Assembly: GCA_030746435.1 (NCBI GenBank)
Contig: JASLMV010000007.1
Span: 1-64,000, forward strand
From: Gammaproteobacteria bacterium
GTDB lineage: Bacteria; Pseudomonadota; Gammaproteobacteria; Steroidobacterales; GCA-2729495
DNA: 64,000 bases
Reading direction: 5' to 3'
The position numbers and the translations under genes were made by a program. Within the stretch, counting starts at the first letter, position 1; each line of letters starts with the position of its first letter. The notes beneath the pieces are model-generated. The model was not told the origin of the DNA, did no database searches, and was given only the letters and a program-made list of their open reading frames with translations. This document shows positions 7,872 to 16,919 of the stretch, in pieces.

Positions 7872-9761
7872 ATGACCGGCGACTACGAATCTGCATACAG
7901 GCGGTCGATCGAGTCGCCGGAGGAGTTCTGGGCAGAGCAGGCCGAAGGCATCTACTGGGACAAACCCTGGGACACGGTGCTCGACAAATCGAACCCACCT
8001 TTTTACCGTTGGTTCACGGGCGCACGCCTGAACACCTGCTACAACGCGCTCGACCGGCATATAGAGGCAGGCAGAGGCGACCAGCCGGCGCTTTATTTCG
8101 ACAGCGCGATGACGGGCACCAAAAGAAAATACACATTCGGCGAGTTGCGCGACGAAGTCGCATTGTTCGCGGGGGTACTAAGCGGGCAGGGGGTGGTCAG
8201 GGGTGACCGGGTCATTATTTATATGCCGATGGTGCCTGAGGCGTTGATCGCGATGCTGGCCTGCGCGCGTCTCGGTGCCGTGCATTCGGTCGTGTTCGGT
8301 GGCTTCGCGGCACGGGAACTTGCAACCCGTATAGACGATGCCAAGCCTGTGCTCGTGGTCGCCGGCAGTTGCGGGCTCGAGCCGGGCCGCATCGTGGAAT
8401 ACAAGCCGCTGCTCGACGAAGCGATCGAGATCGCAGCAAACAAACCCGAGCACTGCATCATCCTGCAGCGTGACGAATGCCGCGCGGAGATGAACGAGCG
8501 TGACATCGACTGGCAGGATGCACTCAAGGACGCCACCCCGCATGACTGCGTATCGGTAGAAGCGACCGACCCGCTGTATATCCTGTATACCTCGGGCACG
8601 ACAGGACAGCCCAAGGGCGTCGTGCACGACAACGGCGGTCATGCCGTTGCGCTGAACTGGACGATGGAAAACGTATACGGCGTCGATACCGGCGACGTGT
8701 TCTGGGCGGCCTCCGATGTCGGCTGGGTCGTCGGGCATTCGTACATCGTGTACGGACCGCTGTTGCGCGGCTGCACGACGGTGATGTTCGAGGGCAAACC
8801 GGTCGGTACACCCGATGCCGGAGAGTTCTGGCGCGTTATCGCGGACTACGGCGTGGATGCCATGTTCACCGCGCCCACGGCCATACGCGCGATCCGGCGC
8901 GAAGACCCGGGCGGTGAACTGTTACGCCAACACGACCTGTCGCAATACCGTACCCAGTTCGTTGCCGGTGAGCGCTGCGATCCCGAAACATTATTCTGGA
9001 CCCGCGATCAACTCGGCGTGCCCGTGCTCGACCACTGGTGGCAGACCGAAACGGCCTGGGCTATCGCGGCGAACGCGGCCGGACTGGCCACGGGCGAAGT
9101 TAAAGCGGGGTCCGCAGGTAAGGCGATGCCGGGCTGGGATGTCTGCATACTCGATGACGAAGGCAACGAGCTGCCCGCGGGCGGGCAGGGTGCGGTGGTC
9201 TGCCGCCTGCCGATGGCGCCGGGCGCGTTCCCGACACTGTGGAATGCGGATGACCGGTTTGTCGATTCGTACCTGAACGAGTTCCCCGGTTATTACCAGA
9301 CAGGCGATGCAGGGCTCATGGATGAGGACGGTTACCTCTACATCATGAGCCGCACGGATGACGTTATTAACGTTGCCGGCCACCGTCTGTCCACGGGCGC
9401 CATCGAAGAAGTACTGGCCACGCACACCGACGTTGCCGAGTGCGCGGTGACCGGCATACACGATGAACTGAAAGGCCAGGTGCCGATGGCATTCCTGGTG
9501 CTCAAGGCAGGCGTCGACCGAACCGAAGCCGACCTCGTCGGCGAGACCGTGCAGCTCGTGCGCGACAAAATTGGCCCGGTGGCTGCGTTCCGCAAAGCGC
9601 TCGTAGTTAAACGCCTGCCGAAGACCCGATCCGGAAAAATCCTGCGGCGCACCCTGCGTAATTTAGTGGATGGCGACGACTACAGCGTACCGCCTACGAT
9701 AGACGACCCGGCGATACTGCAGGAAATCGAGGACCGCCTGGATGCGTCCGGTGCGGCCTGA
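7872..9761 (+). CDS. prpE: Propionyl-CoA synthetase-like acyl-CoA synthetase
   Basis: A protein of 629 residues, the length of PrpE. The N-terminus (YRRSIESPEEFWAEQAEGI, then NPPFYRWFTGARLN) closely follows enterobacterial PrpE. Adenylate-forming motifs are in order: YILYTSGTTGQPKGVVHD, HWWQTETAWAI, YIMSRTDDVINVAGHRLSTG, and the catalytic Lys in KTRSGKILRRTLR. It should convert a short-chain acid, ATP and CoA to acyl-CoA in the cytoplasm. The context (a UbiD decarboxylase, nitrilase and CMD protein rather than methylcitrate-cycle genes) leaves room for another small acid such as acrylate or a branched acid. It is followed by the nitrilase after 17 bases. Confidence 0.85.
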   Translation: MTGDYESAYRRSIESPEEFWAEQAEGIYWDKPWDTVLDKSNPPFYRWFTGARLNTCYNALDRHIEAGRGDQPALYFDSAMTGTKRKYTFGELRDEVALFAGVLSGQGVVRGDRVIIYMPMVPEALIAMLACARLGAVHSVVFGGFAARELATRIDDAKPVLVVAGSCGLEPGRIVEYKPLLDEAIEIAANKPEHCIILQRDECRAEMNERDIDWQDALKDATPHDCVSVEATDPLYILYTSGTTGQPKGVVHDNGGHAVALNWTMENVYGVDTGDVFWAASDVGWVVGHSYIVYGPLLRGCTTVMFEGKPVGTPDAGEFWRVIADYGVDAMFTAPTAIRAIRREDPGGELLRQHDLSQYRTQFVAGERCDPETLFWTRDQLGVPVLDHWWQTETAWAIAANAAGLATGEVKAGSAGKAMPGWDVCILDDEGNELPAGGQGAVVCRLPMAPGAFPTLWNADDRFVDSYLNEFPGYYQTGDAGLMDEDGYLYIMSRTDDVINVAGHRLSTGAIEEVLATHTDVAECAVTGIHDELKGQVPMAFLVLKAGVDRTEADLVGETVQLVRDKIGPVAAFRKALVVKRLPKTRSGKILRRTLRNLVDGDDYSVPPTIDDPAILQEIEDRLDASGAA

Positions 9762-9778
9762 GTTAATGGGATAAGAAA

Positions 9779-10858
9779 ATGACTAAGGAAAACCCGATCG
9801 AACAGTACATGGCGCTCGCTCTGCAGCCGGTCATGGTGGGTGCGCACAAGCGCGCGGATATCGGGCGCAACCTGGAACACATCGCGGAACTTGCCTTTGC
9901 CGCGAAGAACGTGACCGAGATCGAGCTGCCGGTGCGTCTGTACACACTGCCGGAAGGCGCGTTGCAGGGCTTTACCGACGAAATCTTTGACTGGGACCAT
10001 GTCGATTACATCAAGAAGATGGCCATCGACCTGCCCGGCAAGGAAACCAGTTTCCTGGCTGACCTCGCGCGCGGGCTGAATGCCTACATCATCGCGCAGG
10101 CCAAGGTAACGCACCCGGAATTTCCTGAACGTTTTTTCAATTGCGCGTTCGCGATTTCGCCCGAGGGCGAGATCGTACACAAGCATTACAAACTGCAGGT
10201 GTTTGCGCGCGAACATTCGACAGTGCCGCACGACCTGTGGGACCGCTGGACGGAACTTTACGGCGAAGGACTCGATGCCTTCTTCCCGGTAACGGACACC
10301 GACATCGGTCGCATTGGCTGCCTGATCTGCATGGAAGGCAGTTTCCCGGAAACCGCGCGAGGTCTCGCGATGAACGGTGCTGAGATCATCTACCGGCCGA
10401 GTTACCCGGAACCCTACGTGTCGAATGGCCTGTGGGAAGTGCAGAACCGCGCCCGCGCGCTCGACAACACCTGTTACGTAGTTGCACCCAACCCGGCTTC
10501 CTACGCTCCCGCCGCGGAGAGCGCGTTCCCGCTGGATATGTTCGGCGGGCAGTCCATGATCGTTGATTACCAGGGCCGCCTGATCGCGAACCATACGTCG
10601 GGTGGGGCCGCCTCTTACGCCGGCGCGATTATTAACATCGAAGGGCTGCGCGAGTACCGTGAACGCACGCTGTGGGGCAACTGGTTAAAGGACCTGCGCA
10701 CGGAGCAGTACAAGCTGATTTATGAGCAGTCACTTTACGAAAAGAACCGTTGTCTCGATCAGCCGCCACTCAAGCATGCACCCAACGACGATGTCGTGCG
10801 TGCGGCCGTCGAGCGGGTCTTCGAGCGCGGGATCTGGAAACGGCCGACACGGAGTTAA
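9779..10858 (+). CDS. Nitrilase-superfamily carbon-nitrogen hydrolase
   Basis: A protein of 359 residues of the nitrilase / amidase superfamily. The catalytic Glu-Lys-Cys triad can be placed: Glu in LPEGALQGF, Lys in VHKHYKLQVF and Cys in IGCLICMEGSFPE. Members hydrolyse nitriles or amides to acids and ammonia. The length suits the nitrilase / aliphatic amidase branch rather than the short beta-ureidopropionase type; the exact substrate is not visible. No export signal is seen. It lies in a tight operon: acyl-CoA synthetase upstream, CMD protein two bases downstream. An attractive but unproven link is that it supplies the acid activated by the upstream ligase. Confidence 0.8.
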   Translation: MTKENPIEQYMALALQPVMVGAHKRADIGRNLEHIAELAFAAKNVTEIELPVRLYTLPEGALQGFTDEIFDWDHVDYIKKMAIDLPGKETSFLADLARGLNAYIIAQAKVTHPEFPERFFNCAFAISPEGEIVHKHYKLQVFAREHSTVPHDLWDRWTELYGEGLDAFFPVTDTDIGRIGCLICMEGSFPETARGLAMNGAEIIYRPSYPEPYVSNGLWEVQNRARALDNTCYVVAPNPASYAPAAESAFPLDMFGGQSMIVDYQGRLIANHTSGGAASYAGAIINIEGLREYRERTLWGNWLKDLRTEQYKLIYEQSLYEKNRCLDQPPLKHAPNDDVVRAAVERVFERGIWKRPTRS

Positions 10859-10860
10859 GG

Positions 10861-11424
10861 ATGGCGCGCATTCCCTACCCGGACCCTGAATCGTTACCGG
10901 ACGATGACCGCGAGTTTCTCGCCAATCTTCCGCAGCTGAATATCTCGCGGATGCTGGCCGGGAGTCCGTCCATGTTTCAGCCACTCACGCGCGTTTTTAA
11001 CGCCTATCTCAATAACGGTGTGCTCGATACCGAATTGCGTGAGATCGTTATCCTGCGGGTTGCACACCTGCGCGAGAGCTACTACGAACTCGAGAACCAC
11101 AAGCGCGCTGCGCGTGTGCTTGGCATGAGCCCCGAGCGTATCGATGCCCTGGAACCGGGTAAATCGCTGGATGAGTTCACTGAACAGGAGCAGCTCGTCA
11201 TAAAGTTCACCGACGAGGTTGTGCTCGACGGCGGCGCATCACCGGAGACTTTCACCCGGGTTAACGGGTTCATGAATACCGCCGAACTGATTGAACTTAC
11301 GGTCGTGATCGGCGTGTACACGATGGTGAGCCAGATATGCGAGACCTTCGATATCGAGTTCGAGGAAAACCCCATAGCCGAGACTGGCATCGATGACATA
11401 GGCAAAGCCGTCAGCAAGCTCTAG
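10861..11424 (+). CDS. Carboxymuconolactone decarboxylase (CMD) family protein
   Basis: A protein of 187 residues starting MARIPYPDP two bases after the nitrilase stop, with GGAGTTAAGG as ribosome binding site. The all-helical CMD/AhpD fold is indicated by LREIVILRVAHLRESYYELENH, in which the family's E-x-x-x-H arrangement is visible. The CxxC of AhpD peroxidases is absent, so it belongs to the non-redox branch. Members include gamma-carboxymuconolactone decarboxylase and many uncharacterised proteins. Its place at the end of the operon suggests a role in the same acid-degradation pathway. The longer frame from 10750 overlaps the nitrilase and is not used. Confidence 0.8.
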   Translation: MARIPYPDPESLPDDDREFLANLPQLNISRMLAGSPSMFQPLTRVFNAYLNNGVLDTELREIVILRVAHLRESYYELENHKRAARVLGMSPERIDALEPGKSLDEFTEQEQLVIKFTDEVVLDGGASPETFTRVNGFMNTAELIELTVVIGVYTMVSQICETFDIEFEENPIAETGIDDIGKAVSKL

Positions 11425-11434
11425 TCAGGCTCGT

Positions 11435-12256
11435 TTAACCCTCGACCAGTTCCAGCAGTAATTCGGCAACTTCGCACGGTGCGACCAGCATCGCCTGGTG
11501 ACCTGCCAGCAGCTCACGGTAGTTCCAGCTCTCGTCCGCATCGATTTCTTTCATGCGTTTGCGGGCAAAGGGCTGCAGTTTGTCCAGTGGCGTCATCAGG
11601 ACGAAAGTACGGTCCAGACCTTGTGTGCCGCCATTGGGCAATTCCAGCGGCTCGCTAAGCGTGCGGATGGGATGGCCGGTCATGCGTCTTTCCAGCAACG
11701 CGGTCAGTTCTTCGTCTGCCGGGTCAATGCCGAGTCGTGCGGGAGGCAGCGCCGGCACCAGGTAGCCGTTTTCCGGCGGTTGGCCAGTCACTTTCTCGAC
11801 CAGTTCGGGCGTCAGGCCCGGGATGGTCGGCTGGCCGTCCTCAGGTGCGTTGGCATCGAGAAAGACCACCTTTTTAATGCGTTCGCGTAACGCATCGCAG
11901 GCGCCGGTCACGACGGTGCCGCCGTAACTGTGGCCCACCAGCAGCACGTCATCCAATTCTTCAGTATCGATAACGTTGACGATATCGGCAATGTGATCAC
12001 GCAGGCCGATGTTGGGCGACACCCGGTGGCTCAATGCGCCCAACCCCGTGAGTGTGGGCGTAAACACCTGGTAACCTTCGAGCCGCAGTACCGTTTCAAC
12101 GTCACGCCATATCCAGGCACCCTGGTTGGCGCCGTGCACGAGTACGAATGTCCCCTTTGTGTTACCCGGCTTGCACCCGGGATCCTCGGCGTCCGCGGGA
12201 GCCGACGCCGTAATCGCAAGGGCGCCGGCTTTCAGCAGGTCGCGCCTGCGCATCAT
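11435..12256 (-). CDS. Tat-exported alpha/beta hydrolase (esterase-like)
   Basis: A protein of 273 residues. Twin arginines at the very start (MMRRRDLLKAGALAITASA) give a Tat signal. The mature enzyme resembles the plant methyl-esterase / hydroxynitrile-lyase branch: FVLVHGANQGAWIWRDV with the oxyanion HG, the nucleophile elbow GHSYGGT, and a terminal GHQAMLVAPCE carrying the catalytic His. It should hydrolyse a small ester or amide in the periplasm. Its ATG overlaps the stop of the UbiD homologue by four bases, so the two are made together; the hydrolase may provide or use the partner's substrate. Confidence 0.8.
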   Translation of the reverse strand: MMRRRDLLKAGALAITASAPADAEDPGCKPGNTKGTFVLVHGANQGAWIWRDVETVLRLEGYQVFTPTLTGLGALSHRVSPNIGLRDHIADIVNVIDTEELDDVLLVGHSYGGTVVTGACDALRERIKKVVFLDANAPEDGQPTIPGLTPELVEKVTGQPPENGYLVPALPPARLGIDPADEELTALLERRMTGHPIRTLSEPLELPNGGTQGLDRTFVLMTPLDKLQPFARKRMKEIDADESWNYRELLAGHQAMLVAPCEVAELLLELVEG

Positions 12257-13749
12257 CCCAGGACCGGTTTCAGCAGCTCCGCGATGCGCGCTACGTCATC
12301 GGGATCTGCCTGGCTGACTTCCCTGTATTCATCGAAGCGTTCCGGTACCTTGATGGTGGCGTCGATACCCATCTGTTCGGACACGGCAGGAAAACCGAAT
12401 TCGGTCATCGGGGCGGACGGGTCGTCGACAAAGGCCTGGCCATGGGGATTCATGATTGTGTCGGATACGGGCTGCACGCGGGACATGATCGCCCACTCGA
12501 CGCTCGCGAGGTCGTAGGGGTCCACGTCCGGGCCGACAACAACCACGATCTTGGCCGTGCGCCCCCAGCGACCGGATGAACCCCAGACCGCGTGGATTAT
12601 GTACTTGCCGAATTCGGCGTGCGGTTTGCGCGCGCCGTCGACCGAGAGCTGCACTATATAGAGGAAGGACGGCGTAACCACAACGTCCTGTACTTCCGGG
12701 ATCTTGCGCTGCAGGTCGGCAAGTATTTCGCCCTCGACCGGGACCATGCCGATGTAGTCGTGGTCGAAGGGCGGCACCATTTCGATCGTTGCGTGCCACA
12801 TAGGGTCCTTGCGGTGGGTAATGCAGTTCACCTTCATGACCGGTATCCGGTGGATTTTGTCGTAATAGCCCGCGACATTGGAATGCCAGCCGATCGCCAC
12901 CTGGTCCGTGTAGTGCAGCTCGCCTTCGAGCACGTACTCAGCATGTGCAGGCACCTCGAGGTCGACGGTCTCGCATTTCACGAGTTCGACGGGTGCACCG
13001 CGCAACCCGCCCGCGAACTCGTACTCGTCCTGGCCGTAGGGCAGACCGGTGCATGCGGCGAGGTGCACGGCGGGATCGCAGGAACACGCGAACGCGACTT
13101 CCAGCGGCTTGTTCTGCAGGCTGGATTTGAACAGGTGGTTGCCGATGTGGTTCATCGGCGGGTTCCAGTAGGCATACACCGCCATGTAGCGCTGGTCATA
13201 ACCCTCGGGGTATTCCTCACCGGCCGGGTTGAACGCGTCCCAGAGCAAAGCCGTGCGGTACCAGCCGACGTTACGTTCGCCGGTTTCCGGGTCTTTCGTT
13301 ATGCCCACACCGTTCGTGATGTAGGCGGGACCTTCCTTGCCGAACCAGATGTGCGGGATCTGTTTGTCGAGCCGCACATCGTCGCCCTTGATAATGACTT
13401 CACGGCAGGATGCATCCTTTTGGTCGATAATCTCCGGTTCGATCCATGTGCTGCTATCTGCGAGCACGCGCGCGTGCTCAACTTTGGCTTCGTGTGGATC
13501 GCGCAGGCCGATGGTCATCGACGTGCGTTCGCGTGTCCCGAAGGGATTAAAAATCAGCGGCACGTCCGGCGTGTTGTAGCCTTGCAGGTTTTCGAGGATG
13601 AGTGCGACATTGTTGTCGTTATGCAGATGCCGCATCAGCGGCTGCATGTCCTTGTTGTCGCGGCTAACGTCCAGCGGAATGTCGCTATGTTTCAGTTGTC
13701 CGTCCGACTCCAGCAGCGCGAGGTATTCACGCATGTCCCTGAATTTCAT
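12253..13749 (-). CDS. UbiD-family protein lacking the EGPFGE catalytic motif
   Basis: A protein of 498 residues with overall UbiD similarity: REVIIKGDDVRLDKQIPH, NVGWYR with Arg165, LPYGQDEYEFAGGLRG, VPAHAEYVLEGE and THRKDP. At the place where the other copy in this window has EGPFGE, this protein reads IGWHSN (286-291), so both catalytic glutamates appear replaced by Ile and Asn. It has no export signal and is cytoplasmic. The family normally needs prenylated FMN and these acids for decarboxylation, so the reaction here may differ or be lost. It is translated with the downstream Tat hydrolase (4-base overlap). Function remains open. Confidence 0.8.
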   Translation of the reverse strand: MKFRDMREYLALLESDGQLKHSDIPLDVSRDNKDMQPLMRHLHNDNNVALILENLQGYNTPDVPLIFNPFGTRERTSMTIGLRDPHEAKVEHARVLADSSTWIEPEIIDQKDASCREVIIKGDDVRLDKQIPHIWFGKEGPAYITNGVGITKDPETGERNVGWYRTALLWDAFNPAGEEYPEGYDQRYMAVYAYWNPPMNHIGNHLFKSSLQNKPLEVAFACSCDPAVHLAACTGLPYGQDEYEFAGGLRGAPVELVKCETVDLEVPAHAEYVLEGELHYTDQVAIGWHSNVAGYYDKIHRIPVMKVNCITHRKDPMWHATIEMVPPFDHDYIGMVPVEGEILADLQRKIPEVQDVVVTPSFLYIVQLSVDGARKPHAEFGKYIIHAVWGSSGRWGRTAKIVVVVGPDVDPYDLASVEWAIMSRVQPVSDTIMNPHGQAFVDDPSAPMTEFGFPAVSEQMGIDATIKVPERFDEYREVSQADPDDVARIAELLKPVLG

Positions 13750-14033
13750 TACCTGATCCCCGGATTATTCATTCTTACAGGCCCGGGCCGGGCCTTTATG
13801 CACCCATAGTAACTTTGGCCCGGTTCGCGAAGTATCGGGGCCTGCGCGGCGTTCCCGTGGTGGGCATCGTGCCTGATCAACTTATAAACCATTGTATTTA
13901 AAGATAAATAATCGGTTTTGGCTGCATGCATATGAAGCACAGTGCGCGGGCTTTTGATAAGGGTATAAATGAGTGTGACCGGCGGGCCGGCGAGACGAAG
14001 AACAACCCGAACAACAATACTAAGGAGCAGACG

Positions 14034-14984
14034 ATGGGTTCCGCAAGATTTGCAGCTGTTTTACTTGCCGGACTGGCAATGCAGTGGCTGTGCTTTGGCG
14101 ATGCACAGGCACAGGTGCGGCGCATGGAGGGCGAAATAGAAACCATTCATGTCCGCGACAATATCCATATGCTTGTCATGGAGCCGGCCGGTAACGTTAC
14201 GGTGTTCACGGGCGAGGACGGCGTCGCGATTGTGGATGACCAGTTCCGGCCGATGACGGAACGCATTATCGATGCGGTCACCGAACTCTCGGACGAACCC
14301 ATACGTTACTTGTTTAATACGCACTGGCACGGCGACCACACGGGCGGTAACCGCAACTTCGGCAAGTTGGGACCCGTTATTGTCGCGCACGACAACGTGC
14401 GCAAACGCATGAGCGAAGAACAGTTCCACCTCATATTTAAAGCCCGGTCCGCCCCGACTCCGCCCGAGGGTCTGCCGGTGATCACCTTCAGCGAGAGCAT
14501 GACTTTCTATCTGAACGGCGATGCCATCGACGTACTGCACGTCCCGGACGCGCACACGGACGGTGACTCGGTGTTCTATTTCAGGAATGCTGACGTGATG
14601 CTGACCGGTGATGCGTACATCAACGGTGGCTATCCGCTCATCGATATCGCGACCGGCGGCACGGTGGCGGGACAGATCGAAGCCACCAACCGGATGATCG
14701 AAATGGCGGGGCCGGACACGGTTATTGTTTCTGGCCACGGGCCGTTGTCGGGGCGTGACCGGCTCATCGAGGTGCGGGACATGCTGGTTGAATGCCGCAA
14801 GCGCATACGCGCGCTTATCGACGAGGGCCTGACCCTTAAAGAAATGAAACGCAGGAAACCATTTGCGGATCTTGATGCGGTCTGGGGCCAGCGCCTGATC
14901 AAGGGCAACCTGTTCGTGACGATTGTCTACCAGAGCGAAACCGGCGACTGGGTGAAGCCTGAGAACATGCCGCTGGCGGAATGA
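14034..14984 (+). CDS. Secreted metallo-beta-lactamase-fold hydrolase
   Basis: A protein of 316 residues from the ATG at 14034, which has TAAGGAG upstream; a longer frame from 13926 adds a polar lead that would spoil the signal peptide. The signal MGSARFAAVLLAGLAMQW leads to a cut near GDAQA. Zinc ligands of the MBL fold are all visible: THWHGDHTGGN, VPDAHTDGDS, TGDAYINGG and SGHGPLS. This arrangement is common in periplasmic MBL hydrolases of unknown substrate (quinoprotein-relay or lactonase-like). It ends 9 bases from the convergent DUF839 gene. A 284-base gap upstream, divergent from the UbiD homologue, should hold the promoter. Confidence 0.85.
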   Translation: MGSARFAAVLLAGLAMQWLCFGDAQAQVRRMEGEIETIHVRDNIHMLVMEPAGNVTVFTGEDGVAIVDDQFRPMTERIIDAVTELSDEPIRYLFNTHWHGDHTGGNRNFGKLGPVIVAHDNVRKRMSEEQFHLIFKARSAPTPPEGLPVITFSESMTFYLNGDAIDVLHVPDAHTDGDSVFYFRNADVMLTGDAYINGGYPLIDIATGGTVAGQIEATNRMIEMAGPDTVIVSGHGPLSGRDRLIEVRDMLVECRKRIRALIDEGLTLKEMKRRKPFADLDAVWGQRLIKGNLFVTIVYQSETGDWVKPENMPLAE

Positions 14985-14993
14985 GAGAGCCGT

Positions 14994-16613
14994 TCAGCCT
15001 GCCGGTTTTTTTGCCGCCGACAGCATGACGAGCTGACCGCCCTGGAACAGGTTGCGGCGTCCTCCGAGCGACCCGCCCCGAATCGTATGCGCCTGGACTG
15101 CCGTGATGAGCAGCAGTTCGTCGGCGGGTGCGCCGAATTCCTGCGATACATCGATAAGGCCGGTGCATTCCCAGGCCCCGTGCACCATGTACGCGAAGTC
15201 GCGTGCGTCTGCCGGCAGCACAACGCTGCGGTCGATTTCGGCGATACGCCGGTAAGCGGACGGATTCTCCGGGTCGATGATCCAGGTCGATGTCTCCCGA
15301 CCCGACTCACCGCCGAATTCATGGCGCCTGGTGGCCTTGTCCTCCTGTACGTAGATCATGTCATCTGAAGCCCAGACGACATTGTCCGGGCTGCGAATCC
15401 CGAAGTCGCCGAAGTCATCCCCGTCATGCAGGATCGTCAGCCGTGCCGTTGCGGAGGGTGAGTCCCCGTTCAAGACGATACGAACATCGATCAGGTAGAT
15501 CGTGCCCCAGTCATCGGCAGGGAACCTGTCGCCATGTCCTGCCGAACAGAACACCGCCGTGGTGCCGGTCTTGCGACGGGTGTGCAGATCTTCCGGGCGG
15601 GAAAACATAAATGCGCCAACTTCCCGGGCCCGCTCGCGCAGCCCCGTGTCATTAACATAGCCGTCGCGGTCGAAACCCTCTTTACCGGCGCTGGCCGGAG
15701 TGCGGGTGCTGACCGGCACGAAGCGGCCGCTGCGTACCGATCCGGTGCCGTTCCAGTCGCCCGGGTCACGGTCGTCTTTATACGATGTCCATACGTGCAG
15801 CTGACCTTCGGCCAGGCCGTTACGGGCGACGTATCCTGCCCCCGGTTTTTTTCTGCCGATCCACAGGTACAGGGGTGCACCGCCGAACTCGAGGTCGTCG
15901 CTCAGGAGTAGAGCAATGTGGCCGTCGTCGCTGTCCTGGTCGTCGGTGCGGATCGCGGTGACGTTCTCCCAGGCGCCACGGCCGAGTTCGGGCAGCGCCC
16001 AGAGCTGCCCGCTGCGCACGTCCAGTCCCCAGACGGTGCCCCCGTGCGGGTGCCTCTCGGGCGAGGTGACTTCTTCGTGCGAGAACAGGATGTCATCGAC
16101 GAAGCCGAATTCTCCCGCCCGGTAGCCCTGCGCAGAGCAGAGGTTGCTCAGCCCCTTGTCGGTCTCCTCGCTCCAGAGTTCACTGACCTGTGCCGGCCGG
16201 GTCACGATTTCACCCCGCCGGTCACGGATTTCGCGTATCGCGTTGCCGGCATCCGCTATCTGCCTCGATTCCTTGTCGATATCGATCCAGGAGATCCGTG
16301 CGCCGGTCAGACCGGTGCCATTCGCAAGCAAAAAGCGATAACCCACATTCGGTTGAAGTTCGTGGTTGACAAACAGGCGTACGGTCGTCGCGTTCCAGTC
16401 CCACGCGCCCATGCCGTCCATGATCCCGGGCGGCTGGTAGGTACCGAAAGTCTGGCCGGTATGCATCAGCGCCTCTATCCGCAAGCCTGAATCCTTCAGG
16501 GGCTTTAGCATCGATGGCCGCGTACGCTGTTCCTGAGCTTGCAGCCGGGCAGAGCCTGCCCCCAGCAGGACGCCGGCCCCCAGTCGTACGAAGTCACGTC
16601 GGTCTATGGGCAT
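14994..16613 (-). CDS. DUF839/PhoX-like Tat-exported protein
   Basis: The protein from the ATG at 16613 is 539 residues: MPIDRRDFVRLGAGVLLGAG is a clean Tat signal. The frame extends to 16691, but that part runs into the terminator of the next gene, so the shorter start is preferred; an intermediate ATG at 16637 is possible. The mature part resembles the DUF839 / PhoX beta-propeller family: LFVNHELQPN, LFSHEEVTSPERHPHGGTVW, DNVVWASDDMIYVQED. PhoX members are Ca/Fe alkaline phosphatases, but many DUF839 proteins are uncharacterised; conserved acidic and Glu metal ligands (HEE, QED) are present. It acts in the periplasm. Confidence 0.7.
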   Translation of the reverse strand: MPIDRRDFVRLGAGVLLGAGSARLQAQEQRTRPSMLKPLKDSGLRIEALMHTGQTFGTYQPPGIMDGMGAWDWNATTVRLFVNHELQPNVGYRFLLANGTGLTGARISWIDIDKESRQIADAGNAIREIRDRRGEIVTRPAQVSELWSEETDKGLSNLCSAQGYRAGEFGFVDDILFSHEEVTSPERHPHGGTVWGLDVRSGQLWALPELGRGAWENVTAIRTDDQDSDDGHIALLLSDDLEFGGAPLYLWIGRKKPGAGYVARNGLAEGQLHVWTSYKDDRDPGDWNGTGSVRSGRFVPVSTRTPASAGKEGFDRDGYVNDTGLRERAREVGAFMFSRPEDLHTRRKTGTTAVFCSAGHGDRFPADDWGTIYLIDVRIVLNGDSPSATARLTILHDGDDFGDFGIRSPDNVVWASDDMIYVQEDKATRRHEFGGESGRETSTWIIDPENPSAYRRIAEIDRSVVLPADARDFAYMVHGAWECTGLIDVSQEFGAPADELLLITAVQAHTIRGGSLGGRRNLFQGGQLVMLSAAKKPAG

Positions 16614-16667
16614 CGCGTGGACTAACTCCTGTCGCATTTTGTCACGGACGCGCGGGGCGGGCAAAAG

Positions 16668-16700
16668 AAAGGCCGGTTGAGCATCGCTCAACCGGCCTTT
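16668..16700 (-). terminator. Intrinsic terminator of the small membrane protein gene
   Basis: A perfect 15-base-pair stem: 16668-16682 pairs with 16686-16700 around a 3-base loop. Read on the minus strand the stem is followed by TTTCTTTTGC. It lies 25 bases after the small protein stop and should insulate it from the DUF839 gene. Confidence 0.85.
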
Positions 16701-16724
16701 CCTGGAAGTATCAGGGCTGTCTGT

Positions 16725-16919
16725 CTAGCCTGTGGGTCCCAGGTCGGTACTGACCAGTTCCTGCTTGGACGCCGTAAAACTTTTATCGGCTTCCTGCTTT
16801 TCAGCAGATATGGTCGGCTGGTCTGCGACCTTGTCGTGGGTGCCCGCCAGGGTAATCATGGTGCCTACTAATACGAACGCAAACACTATCAGCCGAACCG
16901 CGGCTTTAAAGAATTCCAA
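16725..16919 (-). CDS. Small membrane-anchored or secreted protein (64 aa)
   Basis: Short frame starting with TTG at 16919, preceded by AGGGAA about nine bases upstream. The N-terminus EFFKAAVRLIVFAFVLVG then TMITLAG is a hydrophobic segment that could be a signal peptide or single membrane anchor; the remaining 35 residues are polar (THDKVADQPTISAEKQEADK). No family is recognised. A strong intrinsic terminator directly downstream and its own space upstream support a real single-gene transcript. The rare start codon lowers certainty. It could be a small stress or accessory protein of the respiratory genes nearby, but nothing in the sequence proves this. Confidence 0.5.
   Translation of the reverse strand: MEFFKAAVRLIVFAFVLVGTMITLAGTHDKVADQPTISAEKQEADKSFTASKQELVSTDLGPTG

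Noticed and set aside
12592-13809. Plus-strand frame of 405 codons opposite the second UbiD homologue
   Set aside because: Low-complexity, Arg/Val-rich and without motifs, whereas the opposite strand encodes a clear UbiD homologue.
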